Shown here piece after piece: positions 1-8,610 of a stretch of 64,000 nt of DNA. This stretch comes from Leifsonia sp. CL147 (GTDB lineage: Bacteria; Actinomycetota; Actinomycetes; Actinomycetales; Microbacteriaceae), in contig NZ_FOTM01000003.1 in the NCBI RefSeq assembly GCF_900114565.1, positions 1 to 64,000 of the forward strand. Reading direction: 5' to 3'. A model generated the notes under the pieces. The model had not been told where the DNA came from. It made no database searches and saw only the letters and a list, made by a program, of their open reading frames with translations. The position numbers and the translations under genes were made by a program. Within the stretch, counting starts at the first letter, position 1. Each line of letters begins with the position of its first letter.

Positions 1-761
1 CCTATGGTCTGGTGGAGCGGGCTGCGGCGGCGGGGTTCGACACCCTGTTCTTCACGGTGGACACCCCGGTGGCGGGGGCGCGGTTGCGGGATAAGCGCAA
101 CGGGTTCTCCATTCCGCCGCAGCTGACGGTGGGCACGATCCTGAATGCGATCCCGCGGCCGTGGTGGTGGTTCGATTTCCTGACCACTCCGAAGCTGGAG
201 TTCGCGTCGCTGTCCCAGACCGGTGGCACGGTCGGTGATCTGTTGAACGCGGCGATGGACCCGTCGATCGATTTCGAGGACCTGAAGGTCATCCGGGGGA
301 TGTGGCCGGGGAAGCTGGTGGTCAAGGGGGTGCAGACGGTTCAGGATGCGAAGGCCCTGGTGGATGCCGGGGTGGATGGGATCGTGCTCTCCAACCACGG
401 CGGCCGGCAGCTGGACCGGGCGCCGGTCCCGTTCCACCTGCTCCCGTCGGTGGTGCGCGAGGTCGGACAGCACACGGAGGTCGCGATCGATACCGGGATC
501 ATGAACGGTGCGGACATCATCGCCGCGTACGCGTTGGGTGCGAAGTTCACCCTGATCGGCCGTGCTTACCTCTACGGGTTGATGGCCGGCGGGCGCGCCG
601 GTGTGGATCGCACCATCCAGATCCTCACCGACCAACTGGTGCGCACCATGAAACTCCTGCAGGTGCGCTCCCTCGCCGAGCTCGGCCCCCAGCACGTCAC
701 CCAACTCACACGGCTGCAGCCGCTGCAACGCACAGCGACGACGGAGGACATCGACGCCTGA
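1..761 (+). CDS. lldD: FMN-dependent L-lactate (alpha-hydroxy acid) dehydrogenase, 3' part
   Basis: The frame is already open at base 1, so the N-terminus lies outside the window and about 250 C-terminal residues are seen. They match the FMN-binding alpha-hydroxy-acid dehydrogenase family, which oxidises L-lactate to pyruvate with electrons passing to the respiratory chain. Visible signatures are the substrate/FMN motif SNHGGRQLD (near base 390), the preceding VVKGVQT lysine strand, and the C-terminal segment [13 protein letters not shown] that closes the phosphate-binding side of the barrel. Another 2-hydroxy acid substrate cannot be excluded from this fragment. Confidence 0.9.
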   Translation, partial: YGLVERAAAAGFDTLFFTVDTPVAGARLRDKRNGFSIPPQLTVGTILNAIPRPWWWFDFLTTPKLEFASLSQTGGTVGDLLNAAMDPSIDFEDLKVIRGMWPGKLVVKGVQTVQDAKALVDAGVDGIVLSNHGGRQLDRAPVPFHLLPSVVREVGQHTEVAIDTGIMNGADIIAAYALGAKFTLIGRAYLYGLMAGGRAGVDRTIQILTDQLVRTMKLLQVRSLAELGPQHVTQLTRLQPLQRTATTEDIDA

Positions 762-768
762 CCCGGGC

Positions 769-1023
769 TCAGCGGGGCGTGAATTCGTAGACCACCGCTG
801 ACCAGTGGTCGCCGAGCTCATCCCACGACTCCGGGCCGTGGTAGGCCAGGCCGTACTGCAGGTTGAGGATCGGGCCGAGCAGGTCGAGCACGTCCGGGAG
901 GAACGGCGTTCCCGGCGGAAACCCGAGCCCGAAGCTGTGAATGATGCTGTCGTCCGCCGCGCGAAGCCAGATGCCCCAGCCCTGTGACACCGGCGTCGCG
1001 ACGACGCGGAAGACGCCCCCCAC
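769..1023 (-). CDS. Small conserved-looking hypothetical protein
   Basis: An 84-residue protein starting with GTG. I do not recognise the family. It is rich in Trp, Gly and Pro and has no signal peptide or membrane segment. It ends 8 bp from the end of lldD, so the two genes converge. The long palindrome at 1038-1113 separates it from the GH13 gene upstream on the same strand. Composition is normal for the window and the sequence is not low-complexity, which favours a real gene, but the start is weakly supported. Confidence 0.5.
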   Translation of the reverse strand: MGGVFRVVATPVSQGWGIWLRAADDSIIHSFGLGFPPGTPFLPDVLDLLGPILNLQYGLAYHGPESWDELGDHWSAVVYEFTPR

Positions 1024-1037
1024 TCATGCGCCCCAAG

Positions 1038-1113
1038 CCCCACCATCGAGTCCGCACAGATTGCACGCGAAACGCCGCGACAGCGTGCAATCTTCGTGGA
1101 CTCGACGGTGGGG
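1038..1113. repeat. Intergenic palindrome, family 1 copy A
   Basis: Arms 1038-1068 and 1083-1113 (31 nt each, about four mismatches) flank a 14-nt loop. The core reads CGAGTCC...GATTGCACGC and is shared with copies at 13166-13241 and 36977-37048. It lies 18 bp beyond the stop codon of the minus-strand GH13 gene, so as RNA it would form a very long hairpin at that gene's 3' end. It may act as a terminator or RNA stabiliser, but the conserved arm sequence points to a dispersed repeat family. Confidence 0.85.
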
Positions 1114-1131
1114 GTCCGGCGTCGGCGGGGG

Positions 1132-3534
1132 TCAGGCGTCGGCGGGGGTGCGCCGCAGGATGAGGAAGCGGGCGCCGTAGGCGGGGATGCTCAGCGGGAA
1201 GCTCGCCAGGTCGTCCACCACCCCGACCTCGTTGCCGTCGGCCGCATCCGTCACCGTGGCGCGGTGGGGGAGCGCCTCCGACCGCACCGTGCCGTCGAGC
1301 GGGGTGGCGGTCATGTTGAGCACCGTCAGCTGCACGACCGGCAGGCCCTGGTCATCCAGCGACTCCAGCTCGTGGACCATGACCAGCATCCCGGGATGCG
1401 CGACGTCGGGCACGTCCACCTGCCGCGCGGTCGCGATGCCCCAGCGGGTGCGGATGCGCAACAGCTCGCGCAGGCGGCTCGCGAAGGAGCCGCGCTGTCG
1501 CAGCTGCTCGGGCAGGCTGCCGTACAGGGAACGCGCCCGCGGCATCCCGGACGGGGATCGCTGCGCGTCCGGGGCGATGCCCAGCAGGTCGTGCGCTCCG
1601 CGCTCCACCCAGCGCGTATCGCCTTCGGCGATGAGGTCGGCCACCTCCGAGCGCGGGACCGTCAGCGCGCCGAGCAGATCCCAGCCGGACAGGGCGAACA
1701 CGCCCGGCTGCCAGGCGTTGAACGCGGCGAGAAGCAGGTGCGCATCCCGGATGGCCGGGACGTCGGCCTCCTGGATGGAGTCGAGCGTCGCGTGGCCCTG
1801 GGTCGCGGCGATGAGCGACGCCGTCGTGCAGGCGATGCCGTTCGTCGTGAACACCAGGTTGTAGTCGGCTGTCGGCTCGGTGATCGCGCGGACGAGGTCC
1901 TGGCGGATGCTGTGCGCCAGCTCGCCGCCCGTGATCTCCTCGCCGCGGAACGTGTAGACGTCGTTCTGGTGCAGCGTCGCCCAGTGCACCAGCTCGTACG
2001 TGAGCTCGTCGTGGTTCTGCATCCCGTGGACGAGGACGGCCGGCTCCACTCCCAGCTCCAGCGAGGTCCGGAGCGTCAGCCGCAGGAACTCGGTGTCGCC
2101 GGTCGCCAGGGCGTGGTGGTAGGCGGGCCGGTTGATGAAGTCGTAGGACAGGTCCGCACCGACGGCCGCGGTGTCTCGGATGTCCTCCACGGTCAGGTTC
2201 AGCTCCTGGAAGGTGAAGCCGCCGACCTTGCGGACCATGCTCGCGATGATGTGGTTGGCGGCGTGCGACAGCGGGTGTCCCTCCGACCAGGCCGGCAGCC
2301 CCTCCGCGCTCTTCTCCACGCCGAGGAAGCCGTTCGCATCGAGTCGCAGGGCGCTCGTGCCGAGGTCCCCGAGCGAGTGCAGCGCGTCGCCGATCACCAG
2401 CCGCATCCCCGAGAAGGTGGGATCCAGCCAGTTCACCGACGGCTGGCCCTCCTTGAAGTAGTGCAGGTACACCCAGCGGCGGGTGACACCGTCGACGCCG
2501 ATCACCGGGGCCGTGACGCTCCAGTTGGTCTCCTTCACGCCCGGGGCGAAGAAGATGACGCGCTGGAGCTCGCCGATGATGTAGCCGCGCGCGGCCAAGG
2601 CGGCCTCCGTCGACTCGTCCAGGTTGACCGAGTCGCGGCCTTCGGGAACCTCGGGGAGCAGGTGCCACTCATCGGGCGGGATCTCGACCATGTGGTAGAT
2701 GCCCGGGTAGTCCTTGTACGCCAGCTCGGCGAGCCGGAAGTCGGCGCCCTTTCCGGTGTGGCCCGGCACGATGTCGTCGATGACGCTGCCGCCGTGCTCC
2801 TCCGCGACGTCCGTCATCCGGCGGAAGGTGTCCTCGTCGCCGAAGGCGGGGTCGATCTGCGTGCCGATGCGGTCGAAGTGCCCGTCGACGCTCGGCGTCT
2901 CCTGCCACCCGCGGATACCGCCCGCACGCTTCACCGGGCCGGTGTGGATGCCGTTGATCCCGATCCGCTCGAACGCCGTCCACAGATCGGGGTCGGCGAG
3001 AGCGCTGAGGAACGACTCCCCGGGCCGGGTGATGAGCGAGATCGGATACGCCGTGAACCACACATCGGACGTGGACACGGCACGCCGGGCGTCCGGCCGC
3101 GCGTACGGATTGCGCCACATGCTCGGGGAGCCGGACAGCTGGCGGCTCAGTACGTCCGCATCCTTCAGCATGGACTGGCGGACGAGCCACTCGACATAGG
3201 CCGGGTTCTGGCCATTGGCGGCGCGCGGGTCGGAGAACGTGCGGCGGATGCTGCCGCCGCGCAGGTTGGTGCGGGGACGCAGGCGGCGGGGACGGGCGGG
3301 GTACAGCTGCTCGTCGTAGGTGATCTCCTCCATCTCGGCGAGGGCGTCCTCCGGCAGGGCGTCGTCCGGCGCGGCGTGCTCCGGCAGAGCGTCGTCCGGC
3401 GCGGCGTCGCCCGGCAGGCCGTCCTCGCCTCGGGCCGCAGCCGTCCCGGTTTGCGTCCGGGCTTGCATCCGGCCGTGCGGCTGGGCTTGCGTGTCGGGGT
3501 CCTGCTCCGTCACCTCGAGTGCCTCGTCGTCCAC
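1132..3534 (-). CDS. GH13 alpha-amylase family enzyme, trehalose synthase-like
   Basis: An 800-residue protein of the GH13 alpha-amylase superfamily. The four family regions are visible: DIVPGHTG (region I, near 254), [10 protein letters not shown] with nucleophile Asp about 399, FQELNL with acid/base Glu about 444, and NHDE about 507-510. The overall plan (about 100-residue disordered head, barrel, beta C-domain ending FLILRRT) suggests a maltose/trehalose-interconverting glucosyltransferase, but specificity is inferred. GTG at 3534 is chosen because AAGGAG sits 5 nt upstream; an in-frame extension to 3591 is possible. The head carries a repeated AAPDDALPE-type motif encoded by direct repeats near 3345-3420. 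Confidence 0.72.
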   Translation of the reverse strand: MDDEALEVTEQDPDTQAQPHGRMQARTQTGTAAARGEDGLPGDAAPDDALPEHAAPDDALPEDALAEMEEITYDEQLYPARPRRLRPRTNLRGGSIRRTFSDPRAANGQNPAYVEWLVRQSMLKDADVLSRQLSGSPSMWRNPYARPDARRAVSTSDVWFTAYPISLITRPGESFLSALADPDLWTAFERIGINGIHTGPVKRAGGIRGWQETPSVDGHFDRIGTQIDPAFGDEDTFRRMTDVAEEHGGSVIDDIVPGHTGKGADFRLAELAYKDYPGIYHMVEIPPDEWHLLPEVPEGRDSVNLDESTEAALAARGYIIGELQRVIFFAPGVKETNWSVTAPVIGVDGVTRRWVYLHYFKEGQPSVNWLDPTFSGMRLVIGDALHSLGDLGTSALRLDANGFLGVEKSAEGLPAWSEGHPLSHAANHIIASMVRKVGGFTFQELNLTVEDIRDTAAVGADLSYDFINRPAYHHALATGDTEFLRLTLRTSLELGVEPAVLVHGMQNHDELTYELVHWATLHQNDVYTFRGEEITGGELAHSIRQDLVRAITEPTADYNLVFTTNGIACTTASLIAATQGHATLDSIQEADVPAIRDAHLLLAAFNAWQPGVFALSGWDLLGALTVPRSEVADLIAEGDTRWVERGAHDLLGIAPDAQRSPSGMPRARSLYGSLPEQLRQRGSFASRLRELLRIRTRWGIATARQVDVPDVAHPGMLVMVHELESLDDQGLPVVQLTVLNMTATPLDGTVRSEALPHRATVTDAADGNEVGVVDDLASFPLSIPAYGARFLILRRTPADA

Positions 3535-3619
3535 GTGGTCTCCTTCCGTGACTGCCACCGTAACCCCCGCTCGCTGAGTGGCCCGATCCACCGGATGATT
3601 CGCCGAACGTCCCGCCCGG

Positions 3620-4084
3620 TCACTCGCTGAGCCGCTCGATCAGCTGTCCTTTCGTGAGGTGCGTCACATTGCGCAAGCCCCTGGCGCGTGCCGCGTCCCG
3701 CAGCGCCTGCACGGTCAGCCGGTCGAGTGCGGGGTCGTGCGGAGTGGATGTGGTGGCCGACCCGGCGTACTCGGCCGTGTCCTCCACGGTGTCGTCGCGG
3801 ACCGAGGGGAGGGGCGGGGTGAGGTCGGCGCCTTCGGATGCGTCCCGGCGATCGCCGGAGCCCTCCGCATCGCCGGACCCGCCCGCCGCACCGGAACCCT
3901 CCGCCGCACCGGATGCGCCCGACCGTCCCGCAAGGTCGGCCAGCTGCTGCTCCAGTTCGCGAGCCCGCTTCTTCGCCTTCTTCGCATCGAGCTTCTCGGC
4001 AGCCTTCTTCGCCTCCGCGACCGCCTCCTCCGCGGCCTCCATCGCCTGTGCGGCCGCCTTCTCCAGCTTCTTCTGCTTCGCCAT
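3620..4084 (-). CDS. Rho_N/SAP-like domain protein with Lys/Ala-rich coiled-coil head
   Basis: A 154-residue protein. Residues 1-55 are Lys/Ala/Glu-rich and predicted helical, followed by a Gly/Ser/Ala linker. The C-terminal 35 residues ([20 protein letters not shown] then [10 protein letters not shown]) form a Rho N-terminal/SAP-like helix-extension-helix that usually binds nucleic acid. The same fold opens the Rho protein at 60963. The ATG at 4084 is preferred over upstream in-frame codons because GGGAGGAG precedes it at good spacing. The minus-strand GH13 gene follows. Function is unknown; a nucleic-acid-associated role is inference. Confidence 0.75.
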   Translation of the reverse strand: MAKQKKLEKAAAQAMEAAEEAVAEAKKAAEKLDAKKAKKRARELEQQLADLAGRSGASGAAEGSGAAGGSGDAEGSGDRRDASEGADLTPPLPSVRDDTVEDTAEYAGSATTSTPHDPALDRLTVQALRDAARARGLRNVTHLTKGQLIERLSE

Positions 4085-4212
4085 GCTCGCTCCTCCCGGT
4101 TCGGTCATCCAGCCGTTCGCGTCCGCCATGAACGGTGCCACCAGCCGGCGCTCGCGGCAAGGCATCCCGCTTCCACTTCCCGGCGACCGCCGCGAAGCGC
4201 GAGGATGGAGCG

Positions 4213-6108
4213 GTGACCATTCCGCTCACCCTCATCCAGCGTTCACCCGATCCCGAGAACGTCGGTCAGTCCCGCGATCGGCGGCCGACCATCGCCGAGC
4301 GCTTCCGCGCCGTCGGACGGAGCCGGCTGGGCGCGTTGCTGCTGCTGCTGGCGACGATCGTCGCGATCGTGTGGGCGAACATCTCCTTCACCGGATACGA
4401 GCAGTTCTGGGAGACGCATCTCACCTTCGGCGTCGGCGACCTGCACCTCGACTTCACCCTCCACGCGCTGGTCAACGACGCGCTCATGGCCCTCTTCTTC
4501 TTCACGGTGGGCCTGGAGGTGCGGAGGGAGTTCGCCATCGGCGAGCTCACCAGCTGGTCGCGTGCAGTCGTCCCGGTGGTCGCCGCGGTGTTCGGGCTCG
4601 CGGTGCCGGCGGTGATCTACGTCCTGTTCACGCTGGGCACCGGACTCGAGCACGCCTGGGGAGTGGTGATCTCGACCGATACGGCGTTCCTCGTCGGTGC
4701 GCTCGCGCTGATCGGCCCGCGCGCGACCGGCCGCCTCCGGGTCTTCCTGCTCGCCCTGGCCGTCGTGGATGACATCGGCGCGCTGACCATCATCGCCCTC
4801 GTGTACACGCAGCACTTCACCCCGCTGCCGCTGATCGTGGCGGCCCTCGGGCTCGTCGGCGTCTACTTCACGCGCTATCTGCGGGGCGGCCGGGGGCCGG
4901 TGTACGCGACCCTGGCGATCGTCGTGTGGCTCGCCTTCCTCGCCTCGGGCGTGCATCCGACGCTCGCCGGCGTCGCGATCGCCCTCCTGATCCCCGTGTA
5001 CCGGCCCAACCGGATCGACGTGGAGCACGCCCTCGACCTCGCACGCACGTTCCGGCAGTCGCCGAACACCGAGTACGCGCGCGCTGCGGCCAACAGCCTC
5101 CGCGAGTCCATCTCCATCAACGAGCGGCTGCAGTCGGCCTGGTCGCCGTACGTGGCCTACGTCGTGCTTCCGCTGTTCGCGCTCGCCAACGCGGGAGTGC
5201 GGCTGAACGGCGACATCCTCCTGGGCGCTCTGGTGTCCCCGATCGCGTGGGGCGTGCTGGTCGGTCTCGTGGTGGGCAAGTTCGTCGGCGTCTTCGGTTC
5301 AGCGGCGCTCCTGCGGCTGCTCCGGGTCGGCGAGTTCGGCCCGGGGCTCGCTCTCGACCGGCTCGCCGGAGGAGCCGCACTCTGCGGGATCGGGTTCACC
5401 ATCTCGCTGTTCATCGTCGATCTCGCGATCCCCGGCGCGGCCATGCAGAACGCTGCGCGCGTCGGTGTGCTCGCCGCCACGGTGGTGGGGTTCCTCGTCG
5501 CCACGCTGATCTTCCGGATCTCCGACGCCCGCCGGCCGAAGGAGGAGGTGGGGACCACTCTCCTCCGGCCGGTCGATCCCGACCGCGACCACATCTTCGG
5601 ATCGATGGATGCGCCGTTCGAGATCGTCGAGTACGGCGACTTCCAGTGCGGGTTCTGCCTCAAGGCGACCGGCTCCGTTGTCGAGGTGCAGCGCGAGCTC
5701 GGGGACGGATTGCGTTACGTCTGGAGGCACGCGCCCCTGACCCGGTTCCACCCGAACGCGCTCGCGGCGGCCGAAGCCTCGGAGGCCGCTTCCCGGCAGG
5801 GCAAGTTCTTCGAGTTCGAGCGCAGCCTGTTCGCCGACCAGGAGAACCAGTTGCCCTCGGACATCGTGCGTCGCGCCCGGGAGCTCGGCCTCGATGTGGA
5901 GCGCTTCGAGGCCGACCTCCGCTCGGCCGAGGTGGCCGCGCGCGTCCGGGACGACATGCTCGACGCGGAGGCGATGGACATCACCGCCGTTCCGACGTTC
6001 TTCATCAACGGGCGCCGTCATAGCGGACCCTACGACGCGCAGTCGCTGATCCGCGACCTCCAGGCCACGGCGGACGGCGGTCGTCTGGAGCCGTCGTCCC
6101 CTGCGTGA
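4213..6108 (+). CDS. nhaA: Na+/H+ antiporter NhaA fused to a DsbA-like thioredoxin domain
   Basis: A 631-residue membrane protein. Residues about 30-450 are the NhaA antiporter, which exchanges Na+ for H+ and supports pH and salt homeostasis. The stretch VISTDTAFLVGAL and the following VVDDIGAL carry the paired aspartates of the ion site. After a short linker, residues about 455-625 form a DsbA/thioredoxin_4 domain with a CGFC redox motif (Cys479/Cys482) and the cis-Pro loop AVPTFFING. This fusion is known in actinobacteria. Its redox partner is not evident. GTG 4213 is chosen because GATGGAG lies just upstream; an in-frame extension to 4135 exists but overlaps the divergent gene's promoter. 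Confidence 0.9.
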   Translation: MTIPLTLIQRSPDPENVGQSRDRRPTIAERFRAVGRSRLGALLLLLATIVAIVWANISFTGYEQFWETHLTFGVGDLHLDFTLHALVNDALMALFFFTVGLEVRREFAIGELTSWSRAVVPVVAAVFGLAVPAVIYVLFTLGTGLEHAWGVVISTDTAFLVGALALIGPRATGRLRVFLLALAVVDDIGALTIIALVYTQHFTPLPLIVAALGLVGVYFTRYLRGGRGPVYATLAIVVWLAFLASGVHPTLAGVAIALLIPVYRPNRIDVEHALDLARTFRQSPNTEYARAAANSLRESISINERLQSAWSPYVAYVVLPLFALANAGVRLNGDILLGALVSPIAWGVLVGLVVGKFVGVFGSAALLRLLRVGEFGPGLALDRLAGGAALCGIGFTISLFIVDLAIPGAAMQNAARVGVLAATVVGFLVATLIFRISDARRPKEEVGTTLLRPVDPDRDHIFGSMDAPFEIVEYGDFQCGFCLKATGSVVEVQRELGDGLRYVWRHAPLTRFHPNALAAAEASEAASRQGKFFEFERSLFADQENQLPSDIVRRARELGLDVERFEADLRSAEVAARVRDDMLDAEAMDITAVPTFFINGRRHSGPYDAQSLIRDLQATADGGRLEPSSPA

Positions 6109-6142
6109 GCCGGTGTCGGAGGGGTGCGGAATAGTGGGGGGC

Positions 6143-6745
6143 ATGCCGCAGCCAGACACCGACTCCGACCTGCTGATCGTCACCGATGCCGCCGCGTGGC
6201 GGCAGTGGCTCGATGCGAACGAGGAGACGTCGGATGGCGTCTGGCTGGTGCTCGCGAAGAAGGGCGTCGCAGACCCGACCTCGCTGACCTACGGGCAGGC
6301 TCTCGCCGAGGCGCTCTGCAGCGGATGGATCGACGGCCAGAAGCGCGGACGGGACGCCGCGACGTTCCTGCAGCGCTTCACGCCGCGCCGCACGGCCTCG
6401 CTCTGGTCGGAGCGCAACATCGGCCTCGTCGCGGCTCTCGCCGCCGAAGGGCGCATGCGACCCCGGGGGCAGGCGGAGATCGACCGGGCGAAGGCCGACG
6501 GCCGGTGGGACCGTGCCTATGCCGGCTCCTCCACCATCCAGGTGCCGGACGATCTGACCGCTGCGCTCACCGCGAACCCCGCTGCGGCCGCCACGTTCGA
6601 GCGCCTGAACAAGCAGAACCGGTTCGCCGTCCTCCACCGCGTCGTCACCGCTCCGAGCGCCACCAGCCGCGCGAACCGGCTGCAGAAGCTCGTCGCGATG
6701 CTGGAACGTGGCGAGACGCCCCACCCCCAGGTGACGAATCGGTGA
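6143..6745 (+). CDS. YdeI/OmpD-associated family protein
   Basis: A 200-residue soluble protein resembling the YdeI family (bacteriocin-protection or OmpD-associated proteins). The family pattern is visible: a start like WLDANEETSDGVWLVLAKKG, then ALCSGWIDGQ, FTPRRTASLWS and a C-terminal RLQKLVAML helix. The biochemical role of the family is not settled. ATG 6143 follows GTGGGGGG; an in-frame codon at 6113 is less likely because it lies 4 bp from the nhaA stop and would add a non-conserved head. Confidence 0.8.
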   Translation: MPQPDTDSDLLIVTDAAAWRQWLDANEETSDGVWLVLAKKGVADPTSLTYGQALAEALCSGWIDGQKRGRDAATFLQRFTPRRTASLWSERNIGLVAALAAEGRMRPRGQAEIDRAKADGRWDRAYAGSSTIQVPDDLTAALTANPAAAATFERLNKQNRFAVLHRVVTAPSATSRANRLQKLVAMLERGETPHPQVTNR

Positions 6746-6785
6746 ACAGGCCGTCGACCTTCTGTCGGCGTCCGCATCCGCTGGC

Positions 6786-6791
6786 TATGCT
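6786..6791 (+). promoter_or_regulatory. Probable -10 element TATGCT
   Basis: TATGCT fits the actinobacterial TANNNT -10 pattern and lies 32 bp before the ATG of the small membrane protein at 6824. This leaves room for its GGAGGGGG ribosome-binding site. No clear -35 is visible. Confidence 0.45.
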
Positions 6792-6823
6792 GCGATCGTC
6801 GGGCATTCGGAGGGGGAACGGCG

Positions 6824-7024
6824 ATGGGGAATCTGTCGGGGGCGGGGGCCTTCGCCGGTGCGATCGCGCTCGCAGCCATCGTCCTGCTGCTCGCGCCGCT
6901 CGGCAGCGCCACCTCGCCGACCGTCCAGGCGGTGGATCTGGTGGTCGCCGTCATCGCGGGGGCGGCCGCGGCGACCTGCCTGGGCATCGCCGCGGGCGCG
7001 CGCCGCCGGCACAGAGCCCGCTAG
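6824..7024 (+). CDS. Small two-helix membrane protein
   Basis: A 66-residue protein with two hydrophobic segments (about 9-27 and 36-57) and a basic tail ending RRRHRAR. This suggests a hairpin inner-membrane protein with both ends cytoplasmic. The ATG is preceded by GGAGGGGG at 7-nt spacing and a good -10. The family is not recognised. It sits 38 bp or more upstream of the EAL protein on the same strand and may share its transcript. Confidence 0.65.
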   Translation: MGNLSGAGAFAGAIALAAIVLLLAPLGSATSPTVQAVDLVVAVIAGAAAATCLGIAAGARRRHRAR

Positions 7025-7098
7025 CGGTACAACCCTCATTCGCGCAAGGGGGCGTGGGAAAGTTGACAATCCGGGTGACCGTGGGGATCATCCAGAAG

Positions 7099-7869
7099 AT
7101 GACGTTGGTGGACGGGACCCTCGAGGACTTCGCCCGCGATTTCCAGATCGCGCTGGCGCAGCGCCAGGTCACCGTCGCCTATCAGCCGCAGATCGACGTC
7201 TCCACAGGCACGGTCGTCGGGGTCGAGGCGCTCGCGCGCTGGACGCATCCCCGGCGCGGGGCGATCTCGCCGGACGTGTTCGTCGACGTGGCGCAGAAGT
7301 CCGGCCTGCTCCCGCTGCTGACGGCGCGGGTGGTCTCCGATGTCACCGCTGAGTACATCCCCGGCTGCACCATCGACGTCGCCGTGAACGTCTCCGCGAC
7401 GCAGCTCGAGGATCCGTCCCTCTACGACATGTTCGACGGTGCGTTCTCGACCGGCAGGTGCGACCCGGCCACGCTCACCATCGAGGTCACCGAGAGTCAC
7501 CGCATCGCGCATCCCGACCGGGTGGCCGCACCGCTGGAGGCGCTCACGGCGGCCGGGGTCACGATCTCGGTGGACGATTTCGGCATCGGCCACTCGTCGT
7601 TCTCCCGGGCCGAAGCGTTGCGCGCCCGTGAGCTGAAGCTCGACAAGAGCCTGGTGCAGGCGGACCACCGGGCCGGCGAAGTGGCTCAGATCATCGACGA
7701 GGCGCACCGTCGCGGTATCCGTGTCGTCGGTGAAGGGGTGGAGCGAGGCAAGCAGCTCGACCGCTTGGCCGCCGCCGGCTGCGATCGTGCGCAGGGCTAC
7801 TGGATCGCCAAGCCCCAGCGCGCGTCGGCGCTGCTCGCGTGGTATCGCTCGCGCTCGCACGGATCCTGA
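7099..7869 (+). CDS. Stand-alone EAL domain cyclic-di-GMP phosphodiesterase
   Basis: A 256-residue protein consisting almost wholly of an EAL domain, which hydrolyses c-di-GMP to pGpG. Catalytic motifs look intact: YQPQID, VEALARW (the EAL Glu), NVSATQLED (metal Asn), TIEVTES, ISVDDFGIG (the DDFG aspartates), LKLDKSLV, GEGVE and QGYWIAKP. No GGDEF, PAS or membrane segment is present. ATG 7099 is a conservative start that keeps the whole domain; in-frame TTG 7063 and GTG 7054, 7075 and 7081 are possible alternatives, with a GGGGG run at 7048. Confidence 0.85.
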   Translation: MTLVDGTLEDFARDFQIALAQRQVTVAYQPQIDVSTGTVVGVEALARWTHPRRGAISPDVFVDVAQKSGLLPLLTARVVSDVTAEYIPGCTIDVAVNVSATQLEDPSLYDMFDGAFSTGRCDPATLTIEVTESHRIAHPDRVAAPLEALTAAGVTISVDDFGIGHSSFSRAEALRARELKLDKSLVQADHRAGEVAQIIDEAHRRGIRVVGEGVERGKQLDRLAAAGCDRAQGYWIAKPQRASALLAWYRSRSHGS

Positions 7870-7888
7870 GCGGTCGCATCCGCCCGCG

Positions 7889-7904
7889 GGCGGACGAGCC
7901 GGTA
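7889..7904. terminator. Possible bidirectional terminator between convergent genes
   Basis: TCCGCCCGCGGGCGGA is a perfect palindrome (6-bp stem, 4-nt loop). It lies in the 43-bp gap between the convergent EAL gene and the minus-strand gene at 7913. There is no U-tract, so the terminator role is tentative. Confidence 0.35.
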
Positions 7905-7912
7905 CCTCCGGA

Positions 7913-8170
7913 CTAGAGGGCGTCGAAGGAGTCGATGTCCACGCGCGGCTCTTCCGCGCGTGGTGCAGGCGGGTCCACCTCGATCTGCGCCCACGTGACC
8001 GGCATGCCGGGGGAGAACAGCACATCGACGCCCGGGCCGCCCCGCAGCGGGGGAATGGTGACGTAGCCGCCGCCGGCCCGCACCGCCTCGAGGATCTTCG
8101 CGCGCAGCTCGTCCACCGGATCGGGAAGGAAGTAGTCCTTGCCGTCGACCGTGAGGCGGTGAACGATCAT
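7913..8170 (-). CDS. Conserved hypothetical protein
   Basis: An 85-residue acidic soluble protein opening MIVHRLTVDGKDYFLPD. It looks like a small alpha/beta domain followed by a Pro/Glu-rich tail. The function is not recognised. The ATG is preceded by GAAAGGAAC at normal spacing. It is transcribed divergently from the DUF7882 gene at 8296, and the shared 125-bp gap holds TANNNT-like sequences in both directions. Confidence 0.7.
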   Translation of the reverse strand: MIVHRLTVDGKDYFLPDPVDELRAKILEAVRAGGGYVTIPPLRGGPGVDVLFSPGMPVTWAQIEVDPPAPRAEEPRVDIDSFDAL

Positions 8171-8295
8171 CTGCTGTTCCTTTCGGTGGTGATGCTGTAG
8201 AACACTATCGCGCGGTCACGATACACCCGTATCCCGTGCGACTAGGCTCTCAGCAGCGCCGGACGCGCGCGAGTACGACCAGAAGAAAGGCTTCC

Positions 8296-8610
8296 GTGGG
8301 CACCCTCCGTTACGACGGCGAGAGCTTCGAGCTCGACGACCGTCTTCTGTTCCACATGCAGATCGCGATCAGCACGAAGCTCCGCCGCGGCGAGAACTTC
8401 TTCCTCACCTGGCCCGTGGCCGCCGAGCTCGGCAGCGGCCGTCACACGATCTGGGTCGACAACGGCGTCCCCCTGCACATCTTCTACTCCGGTTCGAAGG
8501 TGCCGACGCTGAACAAGGACTGGATCGAGGCGATGATCCAGACGGCCGCCCGGGCCTCCGGGATGCTCGTCATGGAGGAGTCGGAACTCCGCCCGCCCTC
8601 GGCGCGCTGA
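8296..8610 (+). CDS. DUF7882 family protein
   Basis: A 104-residue protein of a small family typical of Microbacteriaceae. The family pattern is clear: opening MGTLRYDGESFELDDR, then LQIAIS-type and KLRRGE segments, GRHTIWV and a central NKDWIEAM. Function is unknown; homologues are sometimes mislabelled as DNA ligase. GTG 8296 with AGAAAGG 5 nt upstream is preferred to an in-frame codon at 8236. Its last 41 bp overlap the 3' end of the convergent STAND gene. Confidence 0.8.
   Translation: MGTLRYDGESFELDDRLLFHMQIAISTKLRRGENFFLTWPVAAELGSGRHTIWVDNGVPLHIFYSGSKVPTLNKDWIEAMIQTAARASGMLVMEESELRPPSAR

Noticed and set aside
1096-3630. Long plus-strand open frame opposite the GH13 gene
   Set aside because: Arg/Gly/Val/His-rich composition typical of antisense of a high-GC gene, with no ribosome-binding site or domain.
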